Shown here: piece after piece, positions 8,910 to 17,582 of the stretch
Layout: each line of letters begins with the position of its first letter
How positions within the stretch are numbered: the stretch's first letter is position 1
From: an uncultured Coriobacteriales bacterium
GTDB taxonomy: Bacteria; Actinomycetota; Coriobacteriia; Coriobacteriales; QAMH01
Length of the DNA stretch: 64,000 bases
NCBI GenBank assembly: GCA_934646835.1
Contig: CAKUES010000004.1
Location: 62,001 to 126,000 of the forward strand
Direction of reading: 5' to 3'
The notes under the pieces: generated by a model
The model's input: only the letters and a program-made list of their open reading frames with translations
Databases searched by the model: none
Told to the model about the DNA's origin: nothing
Translations under genes and position numbers: made by a program

Positions 8910-9842
8910 TTAAATAGGAGTGTTGAGCAACGCCTGCGTCATCGAAAGGTAGACGCCATCGGGCTCGAAGATCCAGGTGCCGACATCGCGGACCATGACC
9001 GGCAGCGGATAGTCCCTGCCCTCGAGCTTGAAGTGCCTGAAACCCATCTTCACGAGCTCTTCCACCCTGCTCGCGCTGATGAGACTGTTGACCAACGGCG
9101 CCTCATGCCGCCTGCGCAGGCACTCCTCGTTTATCTGAACCAACTTGCCCTCGAGCCTGCGCTGGGCGATGAAGTTGCCGGTGCTCGCCGCACGAGCCGC
9201 CAGCGTCTGGGTCGTGTAGTGGTCCTTGGAAAGCGGGCAGTTGGGCCTGCAGCGGTGGTTGACGATGAACTCGACGCGGCCCGGATGCTCGATCTTGGCA
9301 AGACACTCATCATCGAAGGCGAATGCGGAGTTGACCACGACGATGTCATAGCGGTCGAAGAGCGCGTTGTAGTATTCCGGGCCCTCCGTGCCGAGCTTAT
9401 TCTCTACCGTCGGCTTCACGAGGGAACTGATGATCTGCAGCTTTGGATAGCTGGCGCGGATGTAGTCCGCCAGCACATCGCTCGACACGATCACGCCGTT
9501 ATTCTCGCCCTGATTCAAGCGCTCGAGGAGGAAGTTGCTCTCCTCGTCATCGAGGTCGGCCTCTGCGATGTCGTAGTTGCTAAAAGTCAGGCGGCACCCG
9601 ACGCCTGCCTGCGCGTAGCGGTCGAACACATCGCACACGTTGTCTCGGTCAAAGGCGAGCGGCGCCGCCCTTCCGCCCTGGAACAGGCACGAAACGCTGC
9701 CAAAGACGTAGTCGATGGGGAAGGCTATGCCCTCTTTCTCGCACATCTGCGCAAGCATGAGAGCATAGCCGTCGTGGGCAAACAAGGTCCCCACGTTGAA
9801 GTCGCAGGAGCCGATGTAGCTTCTGAAAATCTGCTGGGTCAT
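8910..9842 (-). CDS. U32-peptidase-like TIM-barrel protein, function unknown
   Basis: 310 residues. Repeating beta/alpha units (YIGSCDFNVGTLF, GCRLTFSNYDI, NNGVIVSSDVLADYI, YDIVVVNSAF, HFKLEGRDYP) and a cysteine pair in a basic loop (NHRCRPNCPLS) recall U32-like barrels, in which cysteines near the barrel mouth bind iron-sulfur clusters. The usual U32 signature is not clearly present, so this is a fold-level guess. It starts 11 bp after the Tat lipoprotein gene and is the last gene of a three-gene operon beginning with the TSCPD protein. No substrate can be assigned. Confidence 0.5.
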   Translation of the reverse strand: MTQQIFRSYIGSCDFNVGTLFAHDGYALMLAQMCEKEGIAFPIDYVFGSVSCLFQGGRAAPLAFDRDNVCDVFDRYAQAGVGCRLTFSNYDIAEADLDDEESNFLLERLNQGENNGVIVSSDVLADYIRASYPKLQIISSLVKPTVENKLGTEGPEYYNALFDRYDIVVVNSAFAFDDECLAKIEHPGRVEFIVNHRCRPNCPLSKDHYTTQTLAARAASTGNFIAQRRLEGKLVQINEECLRRRHEAPLVNSLISASRVEELVKMGFRHFKLEGRDYPLPVMVRDVGTWIFEPDGVYLSMTQALLNTPI

Positions 9843-9853
9843 AGCGTCCCCGT

Positions 9854-11158
9854 TTAATCGATGCTGGCGAGCTCGATAGAGCGAAGCTCGACCTTGCGCT
9901 TCGTCTTGTTCTTCTTAACGGTGGCAGTCGTGGCGTAGTTGAAGAGCTTGCCGTCGACCTCGCCGGTCGTGATGCTGTAATCGCCGTAGTCCTCGGAGCC
10001 GCTCGGCGCGCTGATGGTGAAGTAACGCTGTTTCTTGATATCGACGAAGACGGTGCGACTCGAGCTCTTGCAAAACAGCCAGCCGTTGACTCTGCCAGCA
10101 GGCGTGACAGGCGTCCTCGTCAAGCGCAGCCAGGTGCCGTCGCCGACAGCGATGTAGGTGCCCACGTTGGAGATGCCGTCGCCGTAATCGTAGCCAGCGC
10201 CGATACCAAAGCTGAAGCTGCCGTTGACGTAGGTGAAGGTGCTCGGCCTGAAACCGTGAGGGAGCACCTGTGTCGCCACAACGCCGCCGTTTTGGATGGC
10301 GGTGAGCTGGTAGTACACAGAAGACTTGGCATCGTAGCGCGGCATGCACACCACGCTCTTGCCGCTCGTGTAGAGGCCGCCGTTGAAGCGACCGTGGCTC
10401 GTGTAGGCAACGCCGCCGTTGGTCTTGAGAAGCGAGTCCTCCGTCTTCTTCGGGCTACCCTCAGAGGGCTGGACGATCCAGTACGCCTGGTTGTCGACCA
10501 CCGCGATTTCCGGGACGTCGTAGTCGTCATTGCCCTCGTCGAGCAGATTCGCGCTGCTCACGCTGAGGTCGTCCTCGCTGATCGAGGCACTGCACACGCG
10601 CCACTCGTCGGTGAGGTAGTTGCACTCGACCCAAACGAGGAGGCTGTCGCTGCAGCGCGCCTCGTGGATGACGAAGCCTTCGTCCTTGCCCTGGGCATCC
10701 TCAAGTACGAGCACATAGCGCTCGGAGGAAAGCCCCATGAGGTAGACCTGGGTCAGTTGTTTTGCGCTTGAGCCCGGAGCCGTCGCGCAGGCGACCTTCG
10801 AGCCGCTCGCGAAGAGCTGGGTGCCCTCGTCGAGCTCGAGGACGGTCGTCATCTCGTAGTAGCGCTCGGGTTTCTTGATCTCCTTGTAGCTCTCCAAGGT
10901 GACGATCGAGTTGGTCGGCACCTCGAGAACAGCAGGCGCGTTGGCATTAGAGGAATCGTCACCGCAGCCGGTGACGCTCAGCGCCGCACCGACCGCGGCA
11001 AGCGCAGCAGCGCCCGTCGCCGCTTTGGGTAGAGCCCCAAAGAGGTCGCGGCGCGAGATGGGGCGAGAGACGGCCTGGACAAGCGGCGAGGCCTGGAGCC
11101 CATCCGCCTGCTCGAGCTCCATCTCGTCGCAAGCTGTCTGTTTCTGCAGGTCAGCCAC
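9854..11158 (-). CDS. Tat-exported lipoprotein, probable beta-propeller
   Basis: 434 residues with a GTG start. A twin-arginine motif SRRDLF (residues 35-40) precedes a hydrophobic stretch and a lipobox ending at Cys65 (SVTGC), so export as a folded lipoprotein by the Tat system is predicted; tatA and tatC lie in this window. The remainder has repeated four-strand units (YVLVLEDAQGKDEGFVIHEA, LLVWVECNYLTDEWRVC, QAYWIVQP, YTSHGRFNGGLYTSGKSVVC), consistent with a propeller. The GTG (11158-11156) overlaps the TAG of the preceding TSCPD gene by one base, which implies translational coupling. Role unknown. Confidence 0.7.
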   Translation of the reverse strand: MADLQKQTACDEMELEQADGLQASPLVQAVSRPISRRDLFGALPKAATGAAALAAVGAALSVTGCGDDSSNANAPAVLEVPTNSIVTLESYKEIKKPERYYEMTTVLELDEGTQLFASGSKVACATAPGSSAKQLTQVYLMGLSSERYVLVLEDAQGKDEGFVIHEARCSDSLLVWVECNYLTDEWRVCSASISEDDLSVSSANLLDEGNDDYDVPEIAVVDNQAYWIVQPSEGSPKKTEDSLLKTNGGVAYTSHGRFNGGLYTSGKSVVCMPRYDAKSSVYYQLTAIQNGGVVATQVLPHGFRPSTFTYVNGSFSFGIGAGYDYGDGISNVGTYIAVGDGTWLRLTRTPVTPAGRVNGWLFCKSSSRTVFVDIKKQRYFTISAPSGSEDYGDYSITTGEVDGKLFNYATTATVKKNKTKRKVELRSIELASID

Positions 11159-11418
11159 TAGGCCTGGTCCTTCAACGCCTGCTCGAGCGCCTGGGCCAGC
11201 TGGTCGGGGCAGCTGGTGGGCTTGGGTCCGCAGGTCGTACCGGCGACGCGGTCGATGACATCTCGTGCAGGCATACCCTCGACCAGGGAGCCGATGCCCT
11301 TGAGGTTACCGTTGCAGCCGCCCATGAATTCGACATCATGCACGCAGCCGCTGTCATCCAAGGTGAACGTGATCATGCGCGAGCAGGTGCCCTTGGTGCG
11401 GAAGTTGTATTCCTTCAT
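11158..11418 (-). CDS. TSCPD-domain protein (TIGR03905-like)
   Basis: 86 residues, matching the small TSCPD family whose name motif is literally present (KPTSCPDQLAQALEQAL). Other conserved parts are the N-terminal TKGTCSRMITFTLDD, the glycine-rich FMGGCNGNLKGIGSLV and the TTCG cysteine before TSCPD. The cysteines suggest metal or cluster binding. A related domain is fused to some adenosylcobalamin ribonucleotide reductases, but the free protein has no established role. First gene of a probable operon with the Tat lipoprotein and U32-like genes; ATG 11418 follows a GGAGGAGA site. Confidence 0.85.
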   Translation of the reverse strand: MKEYNFRTKGTCSRMITFTLDDSGCVHDVEFMGGCNGNLKGIGSLVEGMPARDVIDRVAGTTCGPKPTSCPDQLAQALEQALKDQA

Positions 11419-11466
11419 CTGTCTCCTCCAAAACTCTCTGCAAGGCCTGCAACGCAGGCACTCGCA

Positions 11467-11494
11467 ACAGGGGTTGGACGAATCCAGCCCCTGT
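11467..11494 (-). terminator. Hairpin between purB and the TSCPD gene
   Basis: ACAGGGG-TTGGA / TCCA-CCCCTGT form a stem of about 11 bp around a CGA loop just after the purB stop. There is no T tract, so it may be a weak terminator, a processing stem or a pause site. Confidence 0.4.
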
Positions 11495-11512
11495 CAGGTT
11501 GATGCGGTTGCC

Positions 11513-12856
11513 CTAGAACTCCAGGGTCTTGAGCTTGTCGAACATGACGTCCTTGCGCTGCAGGAACTGCCAGGGGTCGAAGATCTTGTCGAGGACCTCC
11601 TTGGTGAGCTTGCACTCGGGGTCGGCCTCGAGGCGCTCGCGGTAGGTGGGGCCGTCGACGGCCTGCTGGATGTCCTCCCAGACCTGCATGGCGTTGCGCT
11701 GAACGACGACGTAGGCGTCCTCGCGGGTCATGCCCGTGTCGACCAGAGCCAGGATGCACTTAGAGCTGAAGATCAGGCCCTTGGTGCGCCAGAGGTTGTG
11801 CTCGGCCTTGTTGGTGTAAACGTTCAGGCCGTCGAGCATCCACTGCATCTTGCCGAACATGTAGTCCAGCGCGGTGAAGCTGTCTGCCAAAGCGACGCGC
11901 TCGGCGCCGGAGTGAGAGATGTCGCGCTCGAACCACAGGGCGACGTTATCGAAGGCGACCTGCGCGTTGCCCTTGACGACGCGGGACAGGCCGCAGACGC
12001 GCTCAGCGGTGATGGGGTTGCGCTTGTGGGGCATGGCGGAGCTGCCCTTCTGACCCTTGGTGAAGGGCTCCTCGGCCTCGATGACGTCGGACTGCTGCAT
12101 GAGGCGGACCTGCAGCGCGATGCTCTCGAGCGTGGAGGCGGTGACGGCGAGCGCAGACATCATCTGGGCATGGCGGTCACGGGCGAGCACCTGCGTGGAC
12201 AGCGGGTCGGGGGTCAGGCCGAGCTTCTCGCAGACGTACTGCTCGACGTAGGGGTCGATGTTGGAGTAGGTGCCCACTGCGCCGGAGATGGCGCCGGTTG
12301 CGGAGCACTCGCGCGCCTGCTCGAGGCGAATCTGAGCGCGCTTGAGAGCCCATGCCCAAGAGCCGAACTTCATGCCCCAGGTCATCGGCTCGGCGTGGAT
12401 GCCATGGGTGCGGCCGACACACAGCGCATCCTCGAACTCGAAGGCGCGGCGCTTGCAGGTCTCGCCGAGCTTCTTGATGTCCTCGATGATGATGTCAGCA
12501 GCCTGGATGATCTGGTAGCTGAGCGCGGTGTCGCCCAGGTCAGAGGAGGTCATGCCGTAGTGGACCCAGCGGCTGGGCTTGGGATCGCCCTCGGGGACCT
12601 CTGCGTCGATGTACTTGGCCATGACCGTGGTGAATGCGATGACGTCGTGGTTGGTGACCTTCTCGACCTCGTCGATCTCCGGCACGGTGCAATCGGCGTA
12701 CTTGCGGATCCAAGCAGCCTCTTCCTTGGTGATGCCGCACTGGCCGAGCTCTGCCTGAGCCTCGCAAGCCAGAATCTCGACTTCCTTCCAGATGTTGAAC
12801 TTGTTCTCCATGGACCAGATGTGGCCCATGTCCGGACGGGTGTAACGACCGATCAT
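11513..12856 (-). CDS. purB: Adenylosuccinate lyase
   Basis: 447 residues, normal length. It carries the fumarase/aspartase superfamily signature GSSAMPHKRNP (about residue 260), the catalytic loop that contacts substrate, plus HYGMTSSDLGDTAL and GRTHGIHAEPMTWG. It removes fumarate from SAICAR and from adenylosuccinate in purine synthesis. The N-terminus MIGRYTRPDMGHIW is the conserved PurB start. A GGAGGATC ribosome site precedes the ATG. The downstream TSCPD gene is 94 bp away and may be partly cotranscribed. Confidence 0.97.
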   Translation of the reverse strand: MIGRYTRPDMGHIWSMENKFNIWKEVEILACEAQAELGQCGITKEEAAWIRKYADCTVPEIDEVEKVTNHDVIAFTTVMAKYIDAEVPEGDPKPSRWVHYGMTSSDLGDTALSYQIIQAADIIIEDIKKLGETCKRRAFEFEDALCVGRTHGIHAEPMTWGMKFGSWAWALKRAQIRLEQARECSATGAISGAVGTYSNIDPYVEQYVCEKLGLTPDPLSTQVLARDRHAQMMSALAVTASTLESIALQVRLMQQSDVIEAEEPFTKGQKGSSAMPHKRNPITAERVCGLSRVVKGNAQVAFDNVALWFERDISHSGAERVALADSFTALDYMFGKMQWMLDGLNVYTNKAEHNLWRTKGLIFSSKCILALVDTGMTREDAYVVVQRNAMQVWEDIQQAVDGPTYRERLEADPECKLTKEVLDKIFDPWQFLQRKDVMFDKLKTLEF

Positions 12857-13031
12857 CGCGTTGATCCTCCTTGTACTGCGGACACTTATCCGTCCATTCT
12901 ACCCTGCAAGTCTTGAACCCTCTTTGCAGTCGCTGCGTGTTTTTCTTGGAGAAGCAGGCTGGCTAGACCGATGGCAGCCAAGCGCCCGTGCCAGCGATGC
13001 GTGCCCATCGCCTGCTCGCCTCGCGTCCATC

Positions 13032-13062
13032 AAAAAAGCGGAGCCAGTCGCCCGGCCCCGCC
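13032..13062 (-). terminator. Rho-independent terminator downstream of the M28-like gene
   Basis: On the minus strand GCGGGGCC pairs with GGCTCCGC (one G-U) across an 8-nt loop and runs into six T (13037-13032). It is 26 bp past the stop at 13089. Confidence 0.85.
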
Positions 13063-13088
13063 TTCTTGCTTGCTATGTCACGCAGCCC

Positions 13089-16000
13089 TTAGCTGTTCTC
13101 GATCATCTTCATGAGAACACCGGTCACGTACTCGAGCTTCTCTTCCTCGACGATACCCGTGTAGTCGTTGGTCCAATGCCAACCCATGGGGGCGACGCCG
13201 TCAAAGCCCATGATGGTCATCGCGCGGCAGCCGGCCGCCATGGCGACGGTTGCGTCCGTGTCGCGCCAGTCGAGGCGCTCGGCGCTCATCTCCGTACCGT
13301 CGAGCTCCTTGCTCGCCTTGCGGACGAGGCTCTGCAGGCGACGGTCGCTGCGGCGGGTCTTGCTCAGGCCCTCGTAGTCGACGAAGCAGATATCGCCCGC
13401 GCCGACACCCTCGAGGTTGATGATGAGAGAACCGCGAAGCTCGCTCTTGTGCAGCTCGAGGAAGTTCTTCATGCCGCGGTTACCGGCACCGGATGCACCC
13501 AGCGCGACGAACCAGACCTCTTTGTCGAGCAGGTCGCTCTCCGTCATGGAGACAACGCTCTCGCGGATCTGGGCAGCGCGTGCGCGCACGGCGGCGTGGC
13601 TGTCTGCAGCGAGGTTCTCGTCGAAGTAACCGCCGCCCTTCCAGCCGTTGTCCTCGTCGTTCCAGCCCTCGTCGAAGCCCTGGTCCTCGCCCTTCTTCTT
13701 GCCACCGAACTTGCCGAAGAAGCCGCCGACCTTGTCCATGAGGCCGTGCATGCGGCCGGCAGGGGCGTCGATGTGGACATCCATGTTGGGCGCAAAGCCG
13801 TTGAAGGCCTCGAGGTTGCTGTCATCGAAGTCGTCGATGCTCGGCTGCTCGAAGGCGCTGCTGGAGACAGACGGGAAGGTTCCGGTCAGGCTCGGGAAGG
13901 AACTGGTGGCGCCGGGGTTCACGCTGACGCCACCAAGACCGCCGTCGCCCACCGCGGGAAACTCCGTGGACAGGGCCGGGTTGATGGCCGGGAAGCTCGT
14001 CGAAGCGCTCGGGCTGATGAGCGACGCGTTGGCCGCCGGGTCGCCCTTGGGAGCAAACGGGTCGAATGCCTGCGTCTGGTGCGGAGCCGCCTGGATGGTG
14101 TCCTGGTAGACGGAGGAGACAGCTGCCGCCTGGCGGGACTCAGCCAGCATGCCGGCGGCGTCCGCATGGCGATCGCCGACCTTGGTCGGCTCGAAATCGT
14201 CGCTCACGCGGCGCGCGGTCGGCTTCGCATTGCGTTTGGGCTGCGCGGCCTTGGCCTCCTTGGCCGCGGCGCGGCGCGCCTGGAGCGCCTTGAAGCTGCC
14301 CGTGAGACCCGCTGCGAGACTAGCATCCTGTTGAGACTCGGCTTCCTCGGCATCCTCCTCGTCAGCAGGGGCAAACGCGTCAGATGCGTCACGCGCAAAG
14401 CCGGCATCGCCAGAGTCGACGGCGGCGTAGGTGGCAAAGGGGCTCGCCATGTCATCGTCACCGATGACGGGAATGCGGCCGGTCAGGCTAAGACGGCTGT
14501 CGCCCAGACCCTCGATGACGTCGTCGGCGTCAAAGGAGCCCGTGGAGTCAGGGTCGAGGTCGTCGACGTCTGCCTGGGCAAGCTCGCCCTTGAACGCGGC
14601 GAGCGAGATAACGTTATCGTGAACGGGGGCGGCCTCAGGCTCAATCTCTGCCCCCACTGCGGGCTCATGCTCGGCAGCCTCTGCAGGCTGTGCGCCCTCG
14701 GGCTCGAACACGGCCTTCATCTGCTCGGCGTACACGGGCGGCTCCGCAGCCGCAACAGCGGGCTCGACAGGAGCAGCGGGTACAGGCTCGGAAGACGCGG
14801 GCATGTCCTCGGGGTCGACGCCGAGGTCGACCAGGATATCGTCGACGGAGCGGTTCTGGATGGCTTCCATCATGGCCTTGCTCTGCTCGTCCTTGACGGG
14901 GGCGTCTTCAGCCTGGACCTCCTCCTGGCGGCGGGCCTGGAGCGCAGCGCGAGCCTGCTCGCGCGTTGCGGGCATGCCGGCATACTGGGAGCGGACGCCG
15001 GGCTCGGAGGCTGCGGCCTGCTCGTCAGCTGCCGCCTCGGTAGCTGCGGCTTTGCGCTTGGCAGTCGTGTACCAAGAAGGCAGGCCGGTGGCCACGGGCT
15101 CGGGGATGGGAGCGGGAACAGGGGCGACGGGCGCAGCTGCGGAAGCCTCGGCCTCGCGCTCGGCCTCCTGGAAGTCGATTGCCTCCTCGCGCGTCGGCCA
15201 AGCGCCGCCCAAGGGAGCTTCCTCGGCAGGCACGGGTGCAGCGGGAGCAGCAGGCTCCTCGGATGCTGCGACAGCTGCGGCAGCGGGGAATGCGATGGTC
15301 TTGTCAGAGACGGCACCCTGCGCAGGCTCCGCGTCGATGTAGTCGATCTGGGCGCCCTCGGGGATAACACCGGCGGCGGCAGCTTCCTCCTCGCCGTGGA
15401 TGATGGGCTCGACGGCATCGGCGTCGAAGGAGCCGCCGTCCTGGGTAGGCTGGAAGGTCTCGACGGGGATCTCCTCGCCGTTCTCGTCGTAGAGGACCTC
15501 GGGGGTCTCCTCGCCATCCTCCTTGGCATAGCGCTCGCGCTCGGACGGGTCGAGCAGACGGCGCGCCAGGCCGATGAGCACGGCAAGGGAAGACGCGTTG
15601 TCGTTGGCGCCGCTCACATAGGGCATGAAGCGGTTGATGACGATGCACAGCGCGCAAACCAGCAGGAAGGCGCCAATCACGAGGCTGACGATCCACAAAA
15701 CGAAGTCGACGGTGTCAGGCCAGGGGAAGGGCAGCATGCGCACGACGAAGATAGCCGCCATGGCGATCATGCAATAGTAGATGCTCTTCTTGAGGATGGG
15801 CATGATGTTGACGAGCGCGGGCATGGCCTCCGGCTGCGCGCGCACCGTGTCGACATGCGCGACGACGATGACCTTGCGGCGGCGGCGCTCGCGGGCGACG
15901 GAGCTCGGCACGTAGCGGGCGACGACGTTTTGGGAGACGCCGCGAGTCAGTGCCTTGGAGAGGATCGGCCTCCCCAGGTACTCGGTGAAGTAGAAGACCA

Positions 16001-16289
16001 CGGACGCGACCACGAACAGCAAGCCGATGGCGAAGAAGGTTGTGGACAGACCGGGGACGAACTTGCCCAAGCCGGACAAGACGGTACCGAGCATGACGAG
16101 CAGGAAGCTCAGCGCATACGGCCAGCGCACGCCCGTCGGCGTTGCAAACTCGTCGATATCCACTTCAAGTCCTGCCTCTTGCAGGTTCTGGGCAACATAT
16201 AGGGAGGCTTGGTGCTCTTCCTCCGTGCTTACAGGACGCGGTCCGATCTCCTCGGCCAGCGCCTGAACATGTTCCATGAGTTCGGCCAT
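13089..16289 (-). CDS. Giant M28-like zinc peptidase domain protein with membrane hairpins and a long disordered insert
   Basis: 1066 residues. The M28 fold is split: the first half has HVD at 145-147 and the metal Asp in SGANDNASS (about 230); the second half (about 905-1066) has INLEGVG (Glu about 960) and GWHWTND (His about 1038). Four membrane segments (about 57-78, 82-102, 168-186, 194-219) form hairpins within the first half. Between about 252 and 905 lies an Ala/Pro/Glu-rich low-complexity insert. The Glu-Glu normally following the LGA strand is ASGAG here, so catalysis is doubtful. With no signal peptide, both half-domains should face the cytoplasm. Monocistronic. Confidence 0.75.
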   Translation of the reverse strand: MAELMEHVQALAEEIGPRPVSTEEEHQASLYVAQNLQEAGLEVDIDEFATPTGVRWPYALSFLLVMLGTVLSGLGKFVPGLSTTFFAIGLLFVVASVVFYFTEYLGRPILSKALTRGVSQNVVARYVPSSVARERRRRKVIVVAHVDTVRAQPEAMPALVNIMPILKKSIYYCMIAMAAIFVVRMLPFPWPDTVDFVLWIVSLVIGAFLLVCALCIVINRFMPYVSGANDNASSLAVLIGLARRLLDPSERERYAKEDGEETPEVLYDENGEEIPVETFQPTQDGGSFDADAVEPIIHGEEEAAAAGVIPEGAQIDYIDAEPAQGAVSDKTIAFPAAAAVAASEEPAAPAAPVPAEEAPLGGAWPTREEAIDFQEAEREAEASAAAPVAPVPAPIPEPVATGLPSWYTTAKRKAAATEAAADEQAAASEPGVRSQYAGMPATREQARAALQARRQEEVQAEDAPVKDEQSKAMMEAIQNRSVDDILVDLGVDPEDMPASSEPVPAAPVEPAVAAAEPPVYAEQMKAVFEPEGAQPAEAAEHEPAVGAEIEPEAAPVHDNVISLAAFKGELAQADVDDLDPDSTGSFDADDVIEGLGDSRLSLTGRIPVIGDDDMASPFATYAAVDSGDAGFARDASDAFAPADEEDAEEAESQQDASLAAGLTGSFKALQARRAAAKEAKAAQPKRNAKPTARRVSDDFEPTKVGDRHADAAGMLAESRQAAAVSSVYQDTIQAAPHQTQAFDPFAPKGDPAANASLISPSASTSFPAINPALSTEFPAVGDGGLGGVSVNPGATSSFPSLTGTFPSVSSSAFEQPSIDDFDDSNLEAFNGFAPNMDVHIDAPAGRMHGLMDKVGGFFGKFGGKKKGEDQGFDEGWNDEDNGWKGGGYFDENLAADSHAAVRARAAQIRESVVSMTESDLLDKEVWFVALGASGAGNRGMKNFLELHKSELRGSLIINLEGVGAGDICFVDYEGLSKTRRSDRRLQSLVRKASKELDGTEMSAERLDWRDTDATVAMAAGCRAMTIMGFDGVAPMGWHWTNDYTGIVEEEKLEYVTGVLMKMIENS

Positions 16290-16648
16290 AAGAAAAGGGC
16301 CCTCCTCTGGGCATAGGGTATAAATCAGTTCATTTTATCGCGCTTGTCCGCTTTGCGCCAATTCTGCTGGTCAGAGCGCAGTCGCTGCCTTAATGGAGGT
16401 TGCATCCCGTCAGTTAGCTGCAACCATGTCACAATCTAATCCACCTGCAAAACTCTTCGAAGTTTCCGACCTGAACTCCAAGGTGAGGGCTCTCTCACGC
16501 TCACCCTCCAGCTGTATCGCCCCTATCGTTACATCGGCAATACAACGATTGTGTATCGTTGCACAATCGATGCAACGATTCGAACAAGCGAGCTCAGAGA
16601 AGGGCAGCTAAAGGAAACTGCCCCGCCGCGATAGCGTCAAACCGCTGC
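16290..16648. other. Gene-free 359-bp region with operator-like repeats
   Basis: It lies upstream of the M28-like gene and downstream of the ABC ATPase gene, both minus strand. A plausible promoter for the M28-like gene (TTGGCG ... GATAAAAT read on the minus strand, about 16340-16365) is present. Further upstream are inverted repeats GGTTGCA (16398-16404) / TGCAACC (16419-16425), GGTGAG (16482-16487) / CTCACC (16500-16505), and the paired 25-bp units listed separately. No convincing small gene was found. Confidence 0.5.
16525..16579. promoter_or_regulatory. Two 25-bp operator-like inverted repeats, 30 bp apart
   Basis: Each unit is ATCGTT-N13-AACGAT: unit 1 at 16525-16549 and unit 2 at 16555-16579. 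Unit 2 is a nearly perfect palindrome with arms ATCGTTGCA and TGCAACGAT. Identical half-site spacing and an exact 30-bp repeat distance suggest paired dimer binding sites. They lie more than 200 bp upstream of the M28-like gene; the regulator is unknown. Confidence 0.55.
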
Positions 16649-17428
16649 CTAGTAGCAGGTGTAGCGGCCGTTGTCCTCGAGCAGGGTGACGGGCACACCA
16701 AAGAGCTCGCGCAGGTTCTCCGTCGTGAGCAGCTCTTCCTTGGGGCCGTCGGCGACGATGCGCGCATCCTTGATGAAGACGACGCGATCGAACTCGGGCA
16801 TGATGTCGGCGACGTTGTGGGTGACGAGCAACATGGTGTGACCGGCCTGCCCCAGTGCAGAGAAGGACTGACGCAGGTTCCACATGGCCTCCGGGTCCAG
16901 ACCGATGCACGGCTCGTCGAAGACGAGGACCTCGGGGCCGTTGATGAGCGCGCGGGCAACGAGCGCGCGGCGCTGCTGGCCAGTGGACAGCGTGCCGAGC
17001 GTGCGATCGGCGAGCTCTTCGATATGGAGCTCGGCCATTGCCTCGTGCGCGGCCTCGATCTGCTGAGACGTCACCTCGATGTGGTACGGCACGCCGATCG
17101 TCCCAAAGAAGCCGCCCAAGACGACGTCGATCACGCGGCGATTGTTGGTCATCGCCTCCGCATACGAAGTGGAGACGACGCCGACCGTCTGCTGGATAAG
17201 GCGCAGCTCCGCACGAGGGTTGCCACGGAAGAGCACCGGCGGCTCCTCGCGCCACAGGGGCATCATCTCGCGGGTGAGCAGCTTGATGAGCGTCGACTTG
17301 CCCGCGCCGTTGGGACCGAGCACCACCACGCGCTCGCCCTCGTTCACAACGAAGCCATCCACGTCCAAGATGATGTTCCCATCGCGCCTGACCTGCGCAT
17401 TGTGCAACCTCAAGAGCTCTTGTGCCAT
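16649..17428 (-). CDS. ABC transporter ATP-binding protein
   Basis: About 259 residues when started at ATG 17428, which lies 9 bases after AGGAGG; a longer frame upstream would run through the typA terminator. Motifs: Walker A GPNGAGKSTLI, signature LSTGQQRRALVARA, Walker B VLVFDEPCIGLDPEAM, switch His VTHNV. The sequence resembles the ModF/YlmA-type family of single-NBD proteins with no adjacent permease, so its partner and substrate are unknown. It lies directly after typA but is separated from it by a strong terminator, so it needs its own start or readthrough. Confidence 0.85.
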   Translation of the reverse strand: MAQELLRLHNAQVRRDGNIILDVDGFVVNEGERVVVLGPNGAGKSTLIKLLTREMMPLWREEPPVLFRGNPRAELRLIQQTVGVVSTSYAEAMTNNRRVIDVVLGGFFGTIGVPYHIEVTSQQIEAAHEAMAELHIEELADRTLGTLSTGQQRRALVARALINGPEVLVFDEPCIGLDPEAMWNLRQSFSALGQAGHTMLLVTHNVADIMPEFDRVVFIKDARIVADGPKEELLTTENLRELFGVPVTLLEDNGRYTCY

Positions 17429-17450
17429 CGTCGACATCCTCCTCGAAAGC

Positions 17451-17481
17451 AAAAAAGGGCCGGAAGTGTCATTCCGGCCCC
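17451..17481 (-). terminator. Rho-independent terminator between typA and the ABC ATPase gene
   Basis: On the minus strand GGGCCGGAA pairs with TTCCGGCCC around a 6-nt loop (17480-17457), followed by six T (17456-17451). It lies 102 bp after the typA stop and 23 bp before the ABC ATPase start, leaving little room for a separate promoter. Confidence 0.9.
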
Positions 17482-17582
17482 GTTCGTATCTATTTGACAG
17501 CCCGCACACCGCCAACGACATCAGTCGTCACCGGTCGGGGCAGCTCGGCTCGCGCTGGGGCAGCCGCCGCAAGGCAGGGCTG

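Noticed and set aside
12861..16202. A 1113-codon open frame on the plus strand opposite the M28-like gene
   Set aside because: High-GC shadow frame. It has no recognisable domains, while the opposite strand shows clear M28 motifs, membrane segments, ribosome site and terminator.
16393..16611. Possible 72-residue gene in the gap upstream of the M28-like gene
   Set aside because: No ribosome site, no similarity I recognise, and the region is better explained by operator-like inverted repeats.
17437..17521. Upstream start of the ABC ATPase at 17521
   Set aside because: The extra 28 codons read through the typA terminator hairpin; AGGAGG is correctly spaced for ATG 17428.
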